This document shows positions 1-9,591 of a stretch of 64,000 nucleotides of DNA, piece after piece. The stretch is from Bacteroidia bacterium (GTDB lineage: Bacteria; Bacteroidota; Ignavibacteria; SZUA-365). A model generated the notes under the pieces. It did no database searches. It worked only from the letters and a program-made list of their open reading frames with translations, and had not been told where the DNA came from. Made by a program: the position numbers and the translations under genes. The stretch is taken from positions 1,475,131 through 1,539,130 of the forward strand of contig JAOSJT010000001.1 in the NCBI GenBank assembly GCA_027493955.1, in the 5' to 3' direction. The first letter of the stretch is position 1, and each line of letters begins with the position of its first letter.

Positions 1-2015
1 GCAACATTAATCCGATTTCTCGACTCGTAATTGATCGCTTCGTCCCCGCCGCGCATACGTACGGGGATTTTGTTGAGGAAGACGTTTCTCCGACCAAGTA
101 CGCGGCGCAGAAGAAAATCCATCTGCACGACACTCTGACTCTCGCCATGTTCCGCGCGGACGGCAAGACCTATGTCATGAGCGGAAAGGATGTTGACGAT
201 CTTCGTGATGTTGCCTGCCTCAATTATGCCATTGCCGCCTCTGACACGCTGATGGATAACTCGGCGTTGACGTTTTATCCCAATCCGGCTCTACCTTCGA
301 AATGGAGCATGAATTATGTTTGGCAGCAGGAAACCGAGGGTGGATACTTCACCAGGGTGGAGTACGCTGATGCAGCTTTGTCGTCGGTAAAACAGCAATA
401 CCGAAAAACCTGGGGCCCCTTCCAGCAGCAACCCCGTCCCGTGATAGCGAGCAGGGGGCAGTTTGGTGTGCTTGCCTTCGCCGGTGACGACGGCATATAC
501 TCAAGCACATCCACAAATGCGGGCATGACCTGGTCCGAACCCGCGCTTGTGCCCGGCTCGCAGGCCGGCAGTGGCATCCCCTGCATTCTGATGGACAGCG
601 AGGCGCGCGGAGATAGCGCCTGGTTGCTCGCTTTCGTGAATCGTTTAAATCTGAAGGATGAAACCTGGCTTCACCGAAGTTCGACGAATCAAACAGTAAG
701 ACTTTCCGATAACAATCAGAGCGCCTGCGCCAATCCCAACGCCTCGCGCCTCGGAGACAAGCTCTCCGTGGTATATCAGTATCATGATACCAAGCGCGAT
801 CGCAACCACATTGCGCGCATAGAAGTCGATCTCTCGAAAACCGACCCGCCGAATGATCGAGATGCGTTTGGACTATTGATGCAAAAAGATGACGATGTCA
901 ACCGAGATCCCGCACTCATCTACACGGATACTTCCGATGCCCGGAAATCTCTTCTGTACTGGGTATTCAACAAAGGCGAGAAGTTGCTCTCAGCAGCGAC
1001 CTACGAACAGAACGACAGTCTCAACGGCTGGTATCGCGGTATTGAAGGAGCGTTGAGCAGCAAGCCGACCTCGTATCCGCATCTGCTCCTCCACGAGCCG
1101 GGCAATCCGAAGTTGGTGGTCTCCCGCACAGGTTCCTCCTATGGCATGCAACTGCTAGCCGACAGCACCCCTGCCGTCGTGGTGATGACGCGGAATGAGG
1201 ATCTCGACGCCAACCCGGCACTGCTCCGCCTCGCTACGCAGCTCGGGATGATGTTTCGTGACGCTGGCGGCGATCACTTGATGCATGCGCGATGGCGTAC
1301 ACCCGTCGTTGTACGAGTGGCCGACACCATCGCTATAGTCCATTACGATTATGGCGCCACAAAGAATTTTGCAAGCGCCGTCATGGACTCGCTCACCCGG
1401 ACACGGGTCTTCAACATGACGGACGAGGATGTTGCCGTATTCGCGCTCGATCTTTCGATGTCGCAAACCGCACCAGATACTATAATTTTTGAATCACAGC
1501 TTGTGGATGCCGTGTCCGGTCAGAGTATCTCGGGCAGCGGCGAGATGCGGATAGCACCAAGGACTGGCGATACGACGGTGTATATCGGTCTGGAACTGCC
1601 GAACGGGGATCCTCCCACGGATTGCTTCATCGTGACATCCATGGCCCGGGGGTACTATCAGCCGGGCGAGCTGCCGCGTCTCGACCTAACTCGTTACATG
1701 CTGTACAGCACCGAAACCATGCCGAAGCGGAACTCGTGGGCCTCGCGCGTGTTGCCCCAAACCGGGAGCATACAAACATACCCGCAACCCACCCGCGATG
1801 AACTGCGTTTTGTCGTAGAAGGAGCAGTGCCGGAGGCAAGCCGGGCGCAACTCTTCGACTTGCTCGGCCGCCGCGTAGCCGAGGCGCCGTTGCTGTACAA
1901 CGGCCGCAATTCACACGGGAGCATGAAACTAGAGGGACTTGTACCCGGGATGTATATACTGACCGTGCCGGCGCCAGAAGGTGTGCGTACCACGAAAGTT
2001 CTGGTGGCGAGATGA
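1..2015 (+). CDS. Secreted beta-propeller-like protein with T9SS sorting domain (5' partial)
   Basis: The frame is open from the first complete codon at base 3, so the true start and signal peptide lie outside the window. An Asp-box-like motif (S-T-N-A-G-M-T-W) around residue 170 suggests a sialidase/BNR-type propeller, but no catalytic set is recognisable. The last 75 residues form a type A C-terminal sorting domain: a proline-rich lead, then LFDLLGRRVAEAPL, then GLVPGMYILTV and a final basic stretch. By family knowledge this sends the protein through the type IX secretion system to the surface. The stop codon overlaps the next start (ATGA), so the two genes are probably translationally coupled. 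Specific function is unknown. Confidence 0.8.
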   Translation, partial: NINPISRLVIDRFVPAAHTYGDFVEEDVSPTKYAAQKKIHLHDTLTLAMFRADGKTYVMSGKDVDDLRDVACLNYAIAASDTLMDNSALTFYPNPALPSKWSMNYVWQQETEGGYFTRVEYADAALSSVKQQYRKTWGPFQQQPRPVIASRGQFGVLAFAGDDGIYSSTSTNAGMTWSEPALVPGSQAGSGIPCILMDSEARGDSAWLLAFVNRLNLKDETWLHRSSTNQTVRLSDNNQSACANPNASRLGDKLSVVYQYHDTKRDRNHIARIEVDLSKTDPPNDRDAFGLLMQKDDDVNRDPALIYTDTSDARKSLLYWVFNKGEKLLSAATYEQNDSLNGWYRGIEGALSSKPTSYPHLLLHEPGNPKLVVSRTGSSYGMQLLADSTPAVVVMTRNEDLDANPALLRLATQLGMMFRDAGGDHLMHARWRTPVVVRVADTIAIVHYDYGATKNFASAVMDSLTRTRVFNMTDEDVAVFALDLSMSQTAPDTIIFESQLVDAVSGQSISGSGEMRIAPRTGDTTVYIGLELPNGDPPTDCFIVTSMARGYYQPGELPRLDLTRYMLYSTETMPKRNSWASRVLPQTGSIQTYPQPTRDELRFVVEGAVPEASRAQLFDLLGRRVAEAPLLYNGRNSHGSMKLEGLVPGMYILTVPAPEGVRTTKVLVAR

Positions 2016-3829
2016 AATCAGTGACAACACCAGAATGGGGGCGGAGAGTGACTTCGTCCCTCCCGATCATTTTTGTGATCGTGTGCACTCTATTTTCCTC
2101 CACAGCACTCGCCCAGACCCGTTACTGGGAGGTATTGACCCTGTTCGGAGGCAAGGGCGATGCTACAGTGGTAAAAGTAATGCTGTATGACACGAAACGT
2201 GATCAAGTAATCATTGCCGGTAGTACAGAGGAGCGCGATCTGCCGGTAACGCCGGATGCTATCAAAACCCAATTCACGGACGGGATGGATGGGTATATCG
2301 CAGTGTTCAACGCAGATTGCAGCGAGTTGATCTATTGCAGCTACATAGGTGGCATGCGCTTCGATGGCGTTGCGGATATTATCAGGCTCGATGAGGATCG
2401 CTTGCTGGTAGCGGTAAACACACCGTCGAGAGACCTCCCCGTAACCGGGACGGCATGGTCAGCTGTTCCTCCATCTGGCTCTGATGATTTTGTCTGGCTT
2501 GCCGTGTTGTCGCTCGAAAGTTTTGAGCTGCTGCACGCGGGGTATTTCGGAGGAAACACCTTCGATGCAATCGCAAAGGTGATACGGATGAGGAATGGAG
2601 ACATTGTGATGACGGGTTGGACCGAATCCACCGACTTGCCCGTCACACCGGATGCGTTCCAGAGCCGGAAATTGGGCCGCCCGGATCACGGGGATGCCTG
2701 GATCGCCGTCTTCGACACAGCGTTGGTACTGACGTTTTGCAGCTATCATGGCGGTGCCGGAGATTACGACAATGCCGAGGGTGCTTTGACGGAAACGGAG
2801 GACTATATCGTCTTCACCGGCTGGACATGGTCACCGGACCTGCCGGTGACTGAGAACGCGTATCAAAAAACCTTCGCCGATGGCGGTCGGGGTTGGTGGG
2901 ACGCATATCTGACCATTATCTCGAAAGAGGACAAACGGAACGTCTACACGACATATCTGGGAGGGTCAGACTCGGAGGGCATAGGGGACATCATTGTTGC
3001 AGATGATGATCGCATCGTCCTTATGGGCGCGACGAGTTCGCCGGATTTTCCCGTCACACCGGACGCGTGGCAGTCCGTCCTGAATGAATCATCGGGGAAG
3101 GGTGCCAGCAATATAATCGTGGCCGTTTTCTCTTTGCGCGACATGCGCTTTGAGCACGTCACCTTTATCGGCGGAGGTGGTGGGGATGGCGCCAACGCGG
3201 GCATCTACGATCAGGACCGCGACGCTGTGCGAATACTTGCGACGAGTGGCTCCACTGAATTCCCCTTTCTGCAACCCAAACCTTCGAATATGCCTGACCG
3301 GGGTGTACTGCTTGACTTCGATGTGAGTTCGGGTACGCCTATCGGCGCCATTCCGGTATTGGATTTGCGTGTTTCTTACATGCGCAAACTTATCACCACT
3401 ACTTCGGGCAGAATGCTGTTTACAGGAACTATGGGATACGACGCTAAAGTCGATACCTTACCCGTACGCAGCACTGCGCACAGGTCTGTCATCACCGGGA
3501 TAAGAGACGTCTTCATCGGCGAAATATACAACAAGCCCGTGAGCTTGGAGGCGCTGGCGGATCCCGACAACGTCTCCGGCACGCTACGTATACTCAACAA
3601 TCCCGCAAGCAACGAACTGCGCTTCGTGATTGAGGGTGCAGTGCCGGAGGCAAGCCGGGCGCAACTGTACGACCTGCTCGGCCGTCGCGTGGCCGAGGCG
3701 CCACTGCTGTACAACGGCCGCAATGCGCATGGGAGCATGCAGATCCAGGGGCTTGCGCCGGGTCTGTACCTGCTTGCCATACCGGGAGCGGACGGCGTGC
3801 GCTCGGCGAAAGTGATGGTGACGAAGTGA
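2012..3829 (+). CDS. SBBP-repeat beta-propeller protein with T9SS sorting domain
   Basis: 605 residues. Residues 1-35 form a signal peptide ending in STALAQ. At least five repeats of about 60-80 residues follow, each carrying a DLPVTPDA-like motif (RDLPVTPDA, TDLPVTPDA, PDLPVTENA, PDFPVTPDA), then a Y-x-G-G strand. This is the SBBP beta-propeller repeat pattern. The C-terminal 75 residues are a type A T9SS sorting domain almost identical to that of the preceding gene, including at the DNA level. It overlaps the upstream gene by 4 bases. A surface-exposed binding or structural role is inferred; nothing in the sequence indicates an enzyme. Confidence 0.85.
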   Translation: MKSVTTPEWGRRVTSSLPIIFVIVCTLFSSTALAQTRYWEVLTLFGGKGDATVVKVMLYDTKRDQVIIAGSTEERDLPVTPDAIKTQFTDGMDGYIAVFNADCSELIYCSYIGGMRFDGVADIIRLDEDRLLVAVNTPSRDLPVTGTAWSAVPPSGSDDFVWLAVLSLESFELLHAGYFGGNTFDAIAKVIRMRNGDIVMTGWTESTDLPVTPDAFQSRKLGRPDHGDAWIAVFDTALVLTFCSYHGGAGDYDNAEGALTETEDYIVFTGWTWSPDLPVTENAYQKTFADGGRGWWDAYLTIISKEDKRNVYTTYLGGSDSEGIGDIIVADDDRIVLMGATSSPDFPVTPDAWQSVLNESSGKGASNIIVAVFSLRDMRFEHVTFIGGGGGDGANAGIYDQDRDAVRILATSGSTEFPFLQPKPSNMPDRGVLLDFDVSSGTPIGAIPVLDLRVSYMRKLITTTSGRMLFTGTMGYDAKVDTLPVRSTAHRSVITGIRDVFIGEIYNKPVSLEALADPDNVSGTLRILNNPASNELRFVIEGAVPEASRAQLYDLLGRRVAEAPLLYNGRNAHGSMQIQGLAPGLYLLAIPGADGVRSAKVMVTK

Positions 3830-4193
3830 CACTGCACAACGGAAGGCGGTTTTTAGACCCATTCACCAGTCAGCCACCTACCCGCCATCCGCATTATCCT
3901 GATCCTTGACTACTGTACGGACGAAACCACCAATCTCTTGCGGCAGAGTACAAAAATAGGACATTCATCCCCACTTCGTGAGCAAACCCCTCAGCATCCC
4001 GCAGTCTGAGACGCCGTTGAAGTTGCACAGCGGGATACGCGCGGTTTCGGCACGTTCGGCCCTCCGCATGATGCAGAAGCCACCGGTCAAGTACTCCGAA
4101 AACTTCAGAAATTTCGGCCGATTCGCGCTTCCGCATTGCGCCTTACATTTCGCGCACATAGGAAAAGTGCTCCCTGACCCGTAATTTTTGAGA
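3830..4193 (+). other. Intergenic region, 364 bases, no gene recognised
   Basis: Short open frames exist on both strands here, but none has a ribosome binding site together with a recognisable protein. It separates the two T9SS cargo genes from the co-directional run beginning at 4194, so it presumably holds a promoter. I see no convincing consensus site and no terminator hairpin. Confidence 0.4.
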
Positions 4194-6392
4194 ATGAAGC
4201 AGATTGCACAACATATCAAATCAGGCGCGATGAATGTCGCGGACGTCCCTGCCCCGGCGCTCGGCAGGGGTATGATTCTCGTCAAAAATTACTTCTCCGT
4301 CATCAGCGCCGGAACGGAGAAAACCTCGGTGGACTCTCGGAAATCCTCGATGTTGCAGCGGGCGAAAAGTCAGCCAGAGGAGGTTCGCAAGGTTGTAGAC
4401 GAGATGCGCCGCAACGGTTTTTCCAAAACCTACAAGCGCATCATGAGCAAGCTGGACTCCAGCGCGGCGCTGGGCTACAGCACCGCAGGCGTGGTGCTGG
4501 CCGTCGAAGAAGGAGTGCAGGACATAGAAGTCGGCGATACAGTCGCCTGCGCGGGCGCCGAATACGCGGTACACAGCGATGTTATCGCCGTACCGAGAAA
4601 TCTCGTCGCGAAAATTCCCGACGGGGTTTCCATGGAGACGGCGGCGTACACCACCATCGCCGCAATCGCTCTGCAGGGCGTGCGGCAGACGGCTCCCTCA
4701 CTCGGCGAAACAGTGGTCGTCATCGGCCTCGGTCTGCTCGGGCAGTTTACCGTGCAATTCCTGAAAGCCAATGGCTGTACGGTGATCGGCGTAGATCTTG
4801 ATCCCGCCGCCGTGGCACTGGCCTTGCGCTCCGGTGCCGACGCCGCCCTGCATCGCCATGACGATCCTGTCGAGTCCGTGGTGGCCTCCCTCAGCGGCGG
4901 GCACGGGGCCGACGCAGTGATAATCACGGCGGGGACCAGCAGCAACGATCCCATCGAACTGAGCGGCCGCATTACCCGGGAAAAAGGTCGGGTCGTTGTC
5001 GTAGGCGCGGCCCCGATGAATATTCCTCGTGGTCCGTATTACATGAAGGAAATTGACATTCGCATTTCACGCTCCTACGGTCCGGGGCGTTACGACAGGG
5101 ACTACGAGGCAGAAGGCCTCGATTATCCGATCAGCTACGTGCGCTGGACGGAGAACAGAAACATGCAGGCCTACCTGCAACTCGCGCGGCAGGGCGCAGT
5201 GAATACCGACCTGCTCACCACGCATCGCTTTCCGGTGGAGCAAGCCCTCAATGCCTATGCGCTTATCGAAGGCGAGAAGACGGAGCCCTATGTCGGCATC
5301 GTTCTCACCTACGACGACCTGCCTCCGACGGAGCTCGATACAGTCACCAGACCGCGTCCGGAGCAGCCACCGGTCATTTCCCCGAAACGGAGTTCGCTGA
5401 CCGTCGGCTTCATCGGCGCCGGCAGTTTCGCCTCGGGCTTTCTGTTGCCGCACCTCCGGGAGATGAGCGACGTCACGCTGGACATGGTCTGCAACCGCAG
5501 TGGCCTGACCAGCGCCGACATGCGGAACAAGTTCGGCTTCCGGCGCTCGTCCACCGATGTGCGCGAAGTCCTGGAAGACGAGCAGATCGGCACGGTGTTC
5601 ATCGCCACGCGGCACGGGGAGCATGCACCCTACACCTTTGAAGCCTTGCGCCGCGGCAAGCACGTTTTTGTGGAGAAACCTTTAGCACTCAATGAAGAGG
5701 AACTGCAACCCATCGAGCGTCTGCTTGCGTCAAATCCGGAATTGCACGGCAAACTGCATCTCATGGTGGGCTTCAACCGGCGATTCGCTCCCCTCGTCAC
5801 AGAGATGCGTGATTTTTTCAAGACCGGCGCTGAACCCGCCATCGTCCACTACTACGTCAATGCCGGCTTCCTTCCGGCCGATCACTGGACACAGCACCCC
5901 GTAGACGGTGGCGGACGCATCGTCGGAGAGGTGTGTCATTTCATTGATACTATCCAATTCCTCACCGGCGGGACACCGGTACGACTGTCCGCGGAGTCCA
6001 TCGCATCATCGAACGAAGCCGTCACGAACTGGGACAACGTAAATATCACGATGCGCATGGACAACGGTGCGCTCGGCATCATCACCTATGCGTCGAACGG
6101 CGATACCTCCATACCGAAGGAACGCATCGTGATGTCTTCGGGCAACGCTTCGGCCGTCATGGACAATTTCCAGTCGCTGTTGCTCGCCCGCGGCGGGAAG
6201 CAGGAGCGCAAGCGCGGATCGGGCGACAAGGGGCACCGGAACGAAGTGATCGCGTTCATGGAGGCAATACGAAATAAAAGTTCCGAAGTCATCCCGCTGT
6301 CGAGCCTGCTCGCCACGACACGCACTACCTTCCGCATTCTCGATGCGCTCCGCACGCGGGAAACCGTGACGCTCACGGACGGCGGGAGGTAA
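4194..6392 (+). CDS. Two-domain oxidoreductase: zinc-type dehydrogenase fused to Gfo/Idh/MocA
   Basis: 732 residues. Residues 1-370 are a medium-chain (zinc-type alcohol dehydrogenase-like) reductase with an NAD(P) loop, GLGLLGQF, near residue 180. Residues 400-730 are a Gfo/Idh/MocA oxidoreductase with a second dinucleotide loop, GFIGAGSFASG, near 402 and the family motif EKPLAL near 494. In other bacteria such fusions sit in surface-polysaccharide gene sets and are thought to act on sugar nucleotides; here the undecaprenyl pyrophosphatase gene follows 9 bases later, which fits an envelope role. A TTG six bases upstream is an alternative start; ATG at 4194 is preferred. The substrate cannot be read from the sequence. 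Confidence 0.85.
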   Translation: MKQIAQHIKSGAMNVADVPAPALGRGMILVKNYFSVISAGTEKTSVDSRKSSMLQRAKSQPEEVRKVVDEMRRNGFSKTYKRIMSKLDSSAALGYSTAGVVLAVEEGVQDIEVGDTVACAGAEYAVHSDVIAVPRNLVAKIPDGVSMETAAYTTIAAIALQGVRQTAPSLGETVVVIGLGLLGQFTVQFLKANGCTVIGVDLDPAAVALALRSGADAALHRHDDPVESVVASLSGGHGADAVIITAGTSSNDPIELSGRITREKGRVVVVGAAPMNIPRGPYYMKEIDIRISRSYGPGRYDRDYEAEGLDYPISYVRWTENRNMQAYLQLARQGAVNTDLLTTHRFPVEQALNAYALIEGEKTEPYVGIVLTYDDLPPTELDTVTRPRPEQPPVISPKRSSLTVGFIGAGSFASGFLLPHLREMSDVTLDMVCNRSGLTSADMRNKFGFRRSSTDVREVLEDEQIGTVFIATRHGEHAPYTFEALRRGKHVFVEKPLALNEEELQPIERLLASNPELHGKLHLMVGFNRRFAPLVTEMRDFFKTGAEPAIVHYYVNAGFLPADHWTQHPVDGGGRIVGEVCHFIDTIQFLTGGTPVRLSAESIASSNEAVTNWDNVNITMRMDNGALGIITYASNGDTSIPKERIVMSSGNASAVMDNFQSLLLARGGKQERKRGSGDKGHRNEVIAFMEAIRNKSSEVIPLSSLLATTRTTFRILDALRTRETVTLTDGGR

Positions 6393-6401
6393 GCGGAGAG
6401 C

Positions 6402-7223
6402 ATGGATCTGTTTCAGGCGATCATATTGGGTGTCGTGCAGGGGCTGACCGAGTTCATCCCCATCAGCAGCACCGCCCATTTACGTATCGTCCCGGCATTG
6501 TGCGGCTGGCCTGATCCCGGCGCCGCGTTCACAGCCGTGACGCAGATCGGCACTCTGGTTGCCGTGTTGCTCTATTTTCGCGGTGACCTGCGCAGATTGT
6601 CGGCCGCCTTCCTGCACGGGATACGCAGCCGAAAACCGTTTGGGGAGCCACAGTCGCGAATGTCCTGGTTCATCCTGCTCGGCACGCTGCCCATCATCGT
6701 GTTCGGGCTGCTGTTCAAGGATTTGATCGAGACGGAGTTCCGTTCACTCTGGGTCATTTCCGGCAGTTTGATCCTCCTCGCGCTGCTGCTGGCGCTCGCG
6801 GAGTTTCTCGGCAGACGGACGAGAAACATATCCAACCTCACTGCGCTCGATATTATGCTGATCGGCTGCGCGCAGGCACTGGCGTTGATACCCGGCTCGT
6901 CCCGATCAGGAACGACCATCACCGCCGGACTGTTTTTGAACCTGCAGCGCGAGGATGCGGCGCGATTTTCCTTTCTCTTGAGCATCCCCGCTATCAGTCT
7001 CAGCGGCGTGTATCAACTCTGGCAACTGCGAGAACTGTTAGTCGGCGACTTCGGTGTACATTTGCTCGTTGCGACGGTCGTTTCGGGCATCGTCGGCTAT
7101 GCGAGCATAGAATTCCTGTTGCGCTTTCTCCGAAGTCACAGCACCACCGTGTTCATCCTGTACCGGATCGGGCTCGGTGTACTGCTCATCGTCATGCTTT
7201 CGACACAGATCCTACAACCATAA
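6402..7223 (+). CDS. uppP: Undecaprenyl-diphosphatase UppP/BacA
   Basis: 273 residues, the normal length for the BacA family of integral membrane phosphatases. It recycles undecaprenyl pyrophosphate to the monophosphate lipid carrier used for peptidoglycan and polysaccharide export. Both family signatures are present: LTEFIPISSTAH near residue 14 and PGSSRSGTT near residue 165, on a background of seven or eight hydrophobic helices. It starts 9 bases after the oxidoreductase stop and is followed 19 bases later by the cyclophilin gene, so it is probably mid-operon. Loss or gain of this enzyme is known to change bacitracin tolerance. Confidence 0.97.
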   Translation: MDLFQAIILGVVQGLTEFIPISSTAHLRIVPALCGWPDPGAAFTAVTQIGTLVAVLLYFRGDLRRLSAAFLHGIRSRKPFGEPQSRMSWFILLGTLPIIVFGLLFKDLIETEFRSLWVISGSLILLALLLALAEFLGRRTRNISNLTALDIMLIGCAQALALIPGSSRSGTTITAGLFLNLQREDAARFSFLLSIPAISLSGVYQLWQLRELLVGDFGVHLLVATVVSGIVGYASIEFLLRFLRSHSTTVFILYRIGLGVLLIVMLSTQILQP

Positions 7224-7242
7224 CAACAACAAGGAGTACACG

Positions 7243-7845
7243 ATGCATAAAGCCATCTTCTCCCTTCTGGCCCTCACCGTCCTGCTGACCGTAACGAGCC
7301 TGACGGCCACTGCACAGAAGACCACCAAAACCAAAAGCAAGGAGACCGCCAAAGTGACCAATGAAATAGCCGTCATTGAAACCGATCACGGAACTATCGA
7401 GATCGAATTCTATCGAAAAGATGCCCCGAAGACCGTAGAGAATTTCGTGCAATTGGCCAAGCGCGGCTTTTACAACGGCGTGCTCTTCCATCGCGTCATC
7501 AGCGGTTTCATGATTCAGGGCGGAGATCCCACCGGTACCGGTTCGGGCGGCGAGAGTATTTACGGCGCGACGTTCAACGATGAAATCGACAAGAACTCCG
7601 AGCTGTACAAGACCGGGTACAAGCGCGGCGTGGTGGCCATGGCCAACCGCGGACCAAACACCAACAGCAGCCAGTTCTTCATTATGCACAAGGATTACCA
7701 ACTGCCTCCGCTGTACACCATTTTCGGCCGCGTCACCAAGGGCATCGAGACCATAGACAAGATTGCGGCGCAGCCGACCGCTCCCGGAGATCGTCCCAAG
7801 ACGAACATTCCGATGAAGAAGGTGACCATCAAGACTGCGGACTGA
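7243..7845 (+). CDS. Secreted cyclophilin-type peptidyl-prolyl isomerase
   Basis: 200 residues from the ATG at 7243, which has AAGGAG seven bases upstream; a longer frame from 7177 runs inside uppP and is unlikely. Residues 1-23 are a signal peptide ending TATAQ, followed by a lysine-rich linker. The cyclophilin domain occupies about 42-200 with the diagnostic FHRVISGFMIQGGD, MANRGPNTNSSQFFI and FGRV segments, including the catalytic Arg of FHRV. It should speed proline isomerisation during folding of exported proteins in the periplasm. Confidence 0.95.
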   Translation: MHKAIFSLLALTVLLTVTSLTATAQKTTKTKSKETAKVTNEIAVIETDHGTIEIEFYRKDAPKTVENFVQLAKRGFYNGVLFHRVISGFMIQGGDPTGTGSGGESIYGATFNDEIDKNSELYKTGYKRGVVAMANRGPNTNSSQFFIMHKDYQLPPLYTIFGRVTKGIETIDKIAAQPTAPGDRPKTNIPMKKVTIKTAD

Positions 7846-7857
7846 CATCCGGAAGCA

Positions 7858-8901
7858 ATGACCGAATCGGATCTCCGCAAGCAGCTCGCGAAAAGAAACC
7901 TCCTTCCCGTGTACCTGTTGCACGGGGAGGAGGATTTCCTCGTTGAGCGCTCCGCGAAAGCCATTGCCGACGCCGCCTTGCTGGACGGCGACCGCTCGTT
8001 CAACTATCACGTCTTTCGCGGCACGGAGCACAAGGCAGAAGACGTGGTCTCTTCGGCGAATTCCTTCCCGTTCATGGCGGACAAGCGCGTGGTCATGGTA
8101 AAGGAGAGCGATAAATTTTTCGCCGCTTCTCCCTTGCAGCAGTACCTTCGAAACCCCAATCCGGACACCGTGCTCATCCTCTGCGCCGAGGCGCTGTCCG
8201 GAAGCGGAAGAAAAAAGGCCGGGAGCTCCGCTAAAAAAAGCATGGACGTACCATCCTTTCTTACGGACGTCGAGCGGCAGAAGGGACCGGCTGCTGTACT
8301 GGAGTTCAAGGCACTCAAGGATGCCGCCGCACAAGAGTGGATAGTTGCGGAGTTCCTTGCGACGGGGAAACGAATCACCCCCGAGGCCTGCACCGTTTTC
8401 AATACGCTGAAGGGGAACAGCGCACGCGTGTTGTCATCGGAAATCGAAAAGATCCTTACCGCCGTGCCCGACGCCGCGACAATAGGCGTTGACGAGGTAT
8501 ACACACATCTCGGCGCGTCAAGGGAGTTCAACGTGTTCGAGTTGAGCAATGCGGTTTCTGCGCGGAACGGTATGCTCGCGCAAAACATCCTGGTACGCGT
8601 TTTGGTGACCGAGGAGCCGGTGATGATACTGAATACGCTGTTTCGGCAGATGTTGCTGCTTTGGAAGATCCGGAGCTACAGTTTCAACGGGCGCGCCACG
8701 GATGAAGACGCGCGCAATCTGGGGGCGGTGTTCGGCTGGCAGGTAGAAAACGCCCGCCAGTACGTTACGAATTTCAGGGATTCTGAGTATTTTGAACGGT
8801 GCTTTGAATTTTTCCTCGAAGCGGATCTGGCAATAAAAACCCTTCCTGTCTCGGCAGACATCGCCATCACCCGGCTCGTCGCGCAGCTGACAAGGAAGTA
8901 A
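7858..8901 (+). CDS. holA: DNA polymerase III subunit delta
   Basis: 347 residues, usual for HolA. The start YLLHGEEDFLVERS resembles the family's N-terminal nucleotide-site region (without a working Walker lysine), and the middle contains the sensor-like KGNSARVLSSEIEKI segment followed by the C-terminal helical collar domain. Delta opens the sliding clamp ring in the clamp-loader complex during chromosome replication. It lies 12 bases after the cyclophilin gene and 22 bases before the sigma-factor gene. Identification rests on overall pattern rather than a single catalytic motif. Confidence 0.9.
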   Translation: MTESDLRKQLAKRNLLPVYLLHGEEDFLVERSAKAIADAALLDGDRSFNYHVFRGTEHKAEDVVSSANSFPFMADKRVVMVKESDKFFAASPLQQYLRNPNPDTVLILCAEALSGSGRKKAGSSAKKSMDVPSFLTDVERQKGPAAVLEFKALKDAAAQEWIVAEFLATGKRITPEACTVFNTLKGNSARVLSSEIEKILTAVPDAATIGVDEVYTHLGASREFNVFELSNAVSARNGMLAQNILVRVLVTEEPVMILNTLFRQMLLLWKIRSYSFNGRATDEDARNLGAVFGWQVENARQYVTNFRDSEYFERCFEFFLEADLAIKTLPVSADIAITRLVAQLTRK

Positions 8902-8923
8902 TGTCTTACAATTGGCGGCATTC

Positions 8924-9574
8924 ATGGAACAGGAGCAGGAACTTTCTCTCGAACAGAAAGTAGAACGCCTTATCGGTGATCGAAAACTGGACCGTTCGAC
9001 ACTCGATGCGCTGTCTGATGAAGAACTGATGCTGCTGTTTCAGCGCGATGTGCTCCCCGCTTTCGATATACTGGTGGAGCGATTTCAGAACCCGCTGATG
9101 AATTACATTTTCCGTTTCGTGGGTTCCAATGACGACGCAGCCGATATCCTTCAGGAAACCTTCATCCGCGTGTACAGAAAGCGACATCTGTACAAGACCA
9201 TCGCCCGATTTTCCACCTGGATTTACACAATTGCGGGAAATCTGGCGAAAAGCGAGCTTCGAAAATCGTATCGAAAAGGAAGCATTCCGCTCGTGATTGA
9301 GCGTGAAAACGACGACGATTACGTACTCCCGCTCTCGGTCGAAGACCCCCTCCCCGACAGGCGTGCCGACAGCGCCCTGCTCTACGAACGGATTCAGAAA
9401 TCACTCGAGCAACTTCCCGAAGCGTTCCGCGAAGCTGTCATCCTGCGGGACATTCAGGAATTGAGCTATGAAGAGATCGCCGAGATTATCGGTATGCCCA
9501 TCGGCACGGTGAAGTCCCGCATCAACCGTGGACGCGCACAACTTCAGGAACTTCTCAAAGACCTCTATGCATAA
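8924..9574 (+). CDS. RNA polymerase sigma factor, ECF (sigma-70) family
   Basis: 216 residues from ATG 8924; a TTG at 8912 in frame is a weaker start. Region 2 is seen in DDAADILQETFIRVYRKRHLY and the W-containing RFSTWIYTIAGNLAKSELRK segment. Region 4 is EAFREAVILRDIQELSYEEIAEIIGMPIGTVKSRINRGRAQL with its helix-turn-helix. There is no region 3, so it belongs to the extracytoplasmic-function group. A 29-residue acidic N-terminal extension precedes region 2. The next gene, 17 bases downstream, is a single-pass membrane protein likely to be its anti-sigma factor. The signal and regulon are unknown. Confidence 0.95.
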   Translation: MEQEQELSLEQKVERLIGDRKLDRSTLDALSDEELMLLFQRDVLPAFDILVERFQNPLMNYIFRFVGSNDDAADILQETFIRVYRKRHLYKTIARFSTWIYTIAGNLAKSELRKSYRKGSIPLVIERENDDDYVLPLSVEDPLPDRRADSALLYERIQKSLEQLPEAFREAVILRDIQELSYEEIAEIIGMPIGTVKSRINRGRAQLQELLKDLYA

Positions 9575-9591
9575 TTGCTCCGGTATGTGTC

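Noticed and set aside
3965-4285. Cys-rich minus-strand frame of 106 codons
   Set aside because: It overlaps the start of the oxidoreductase gene, has no ribosome binding site and resembles no known protein.
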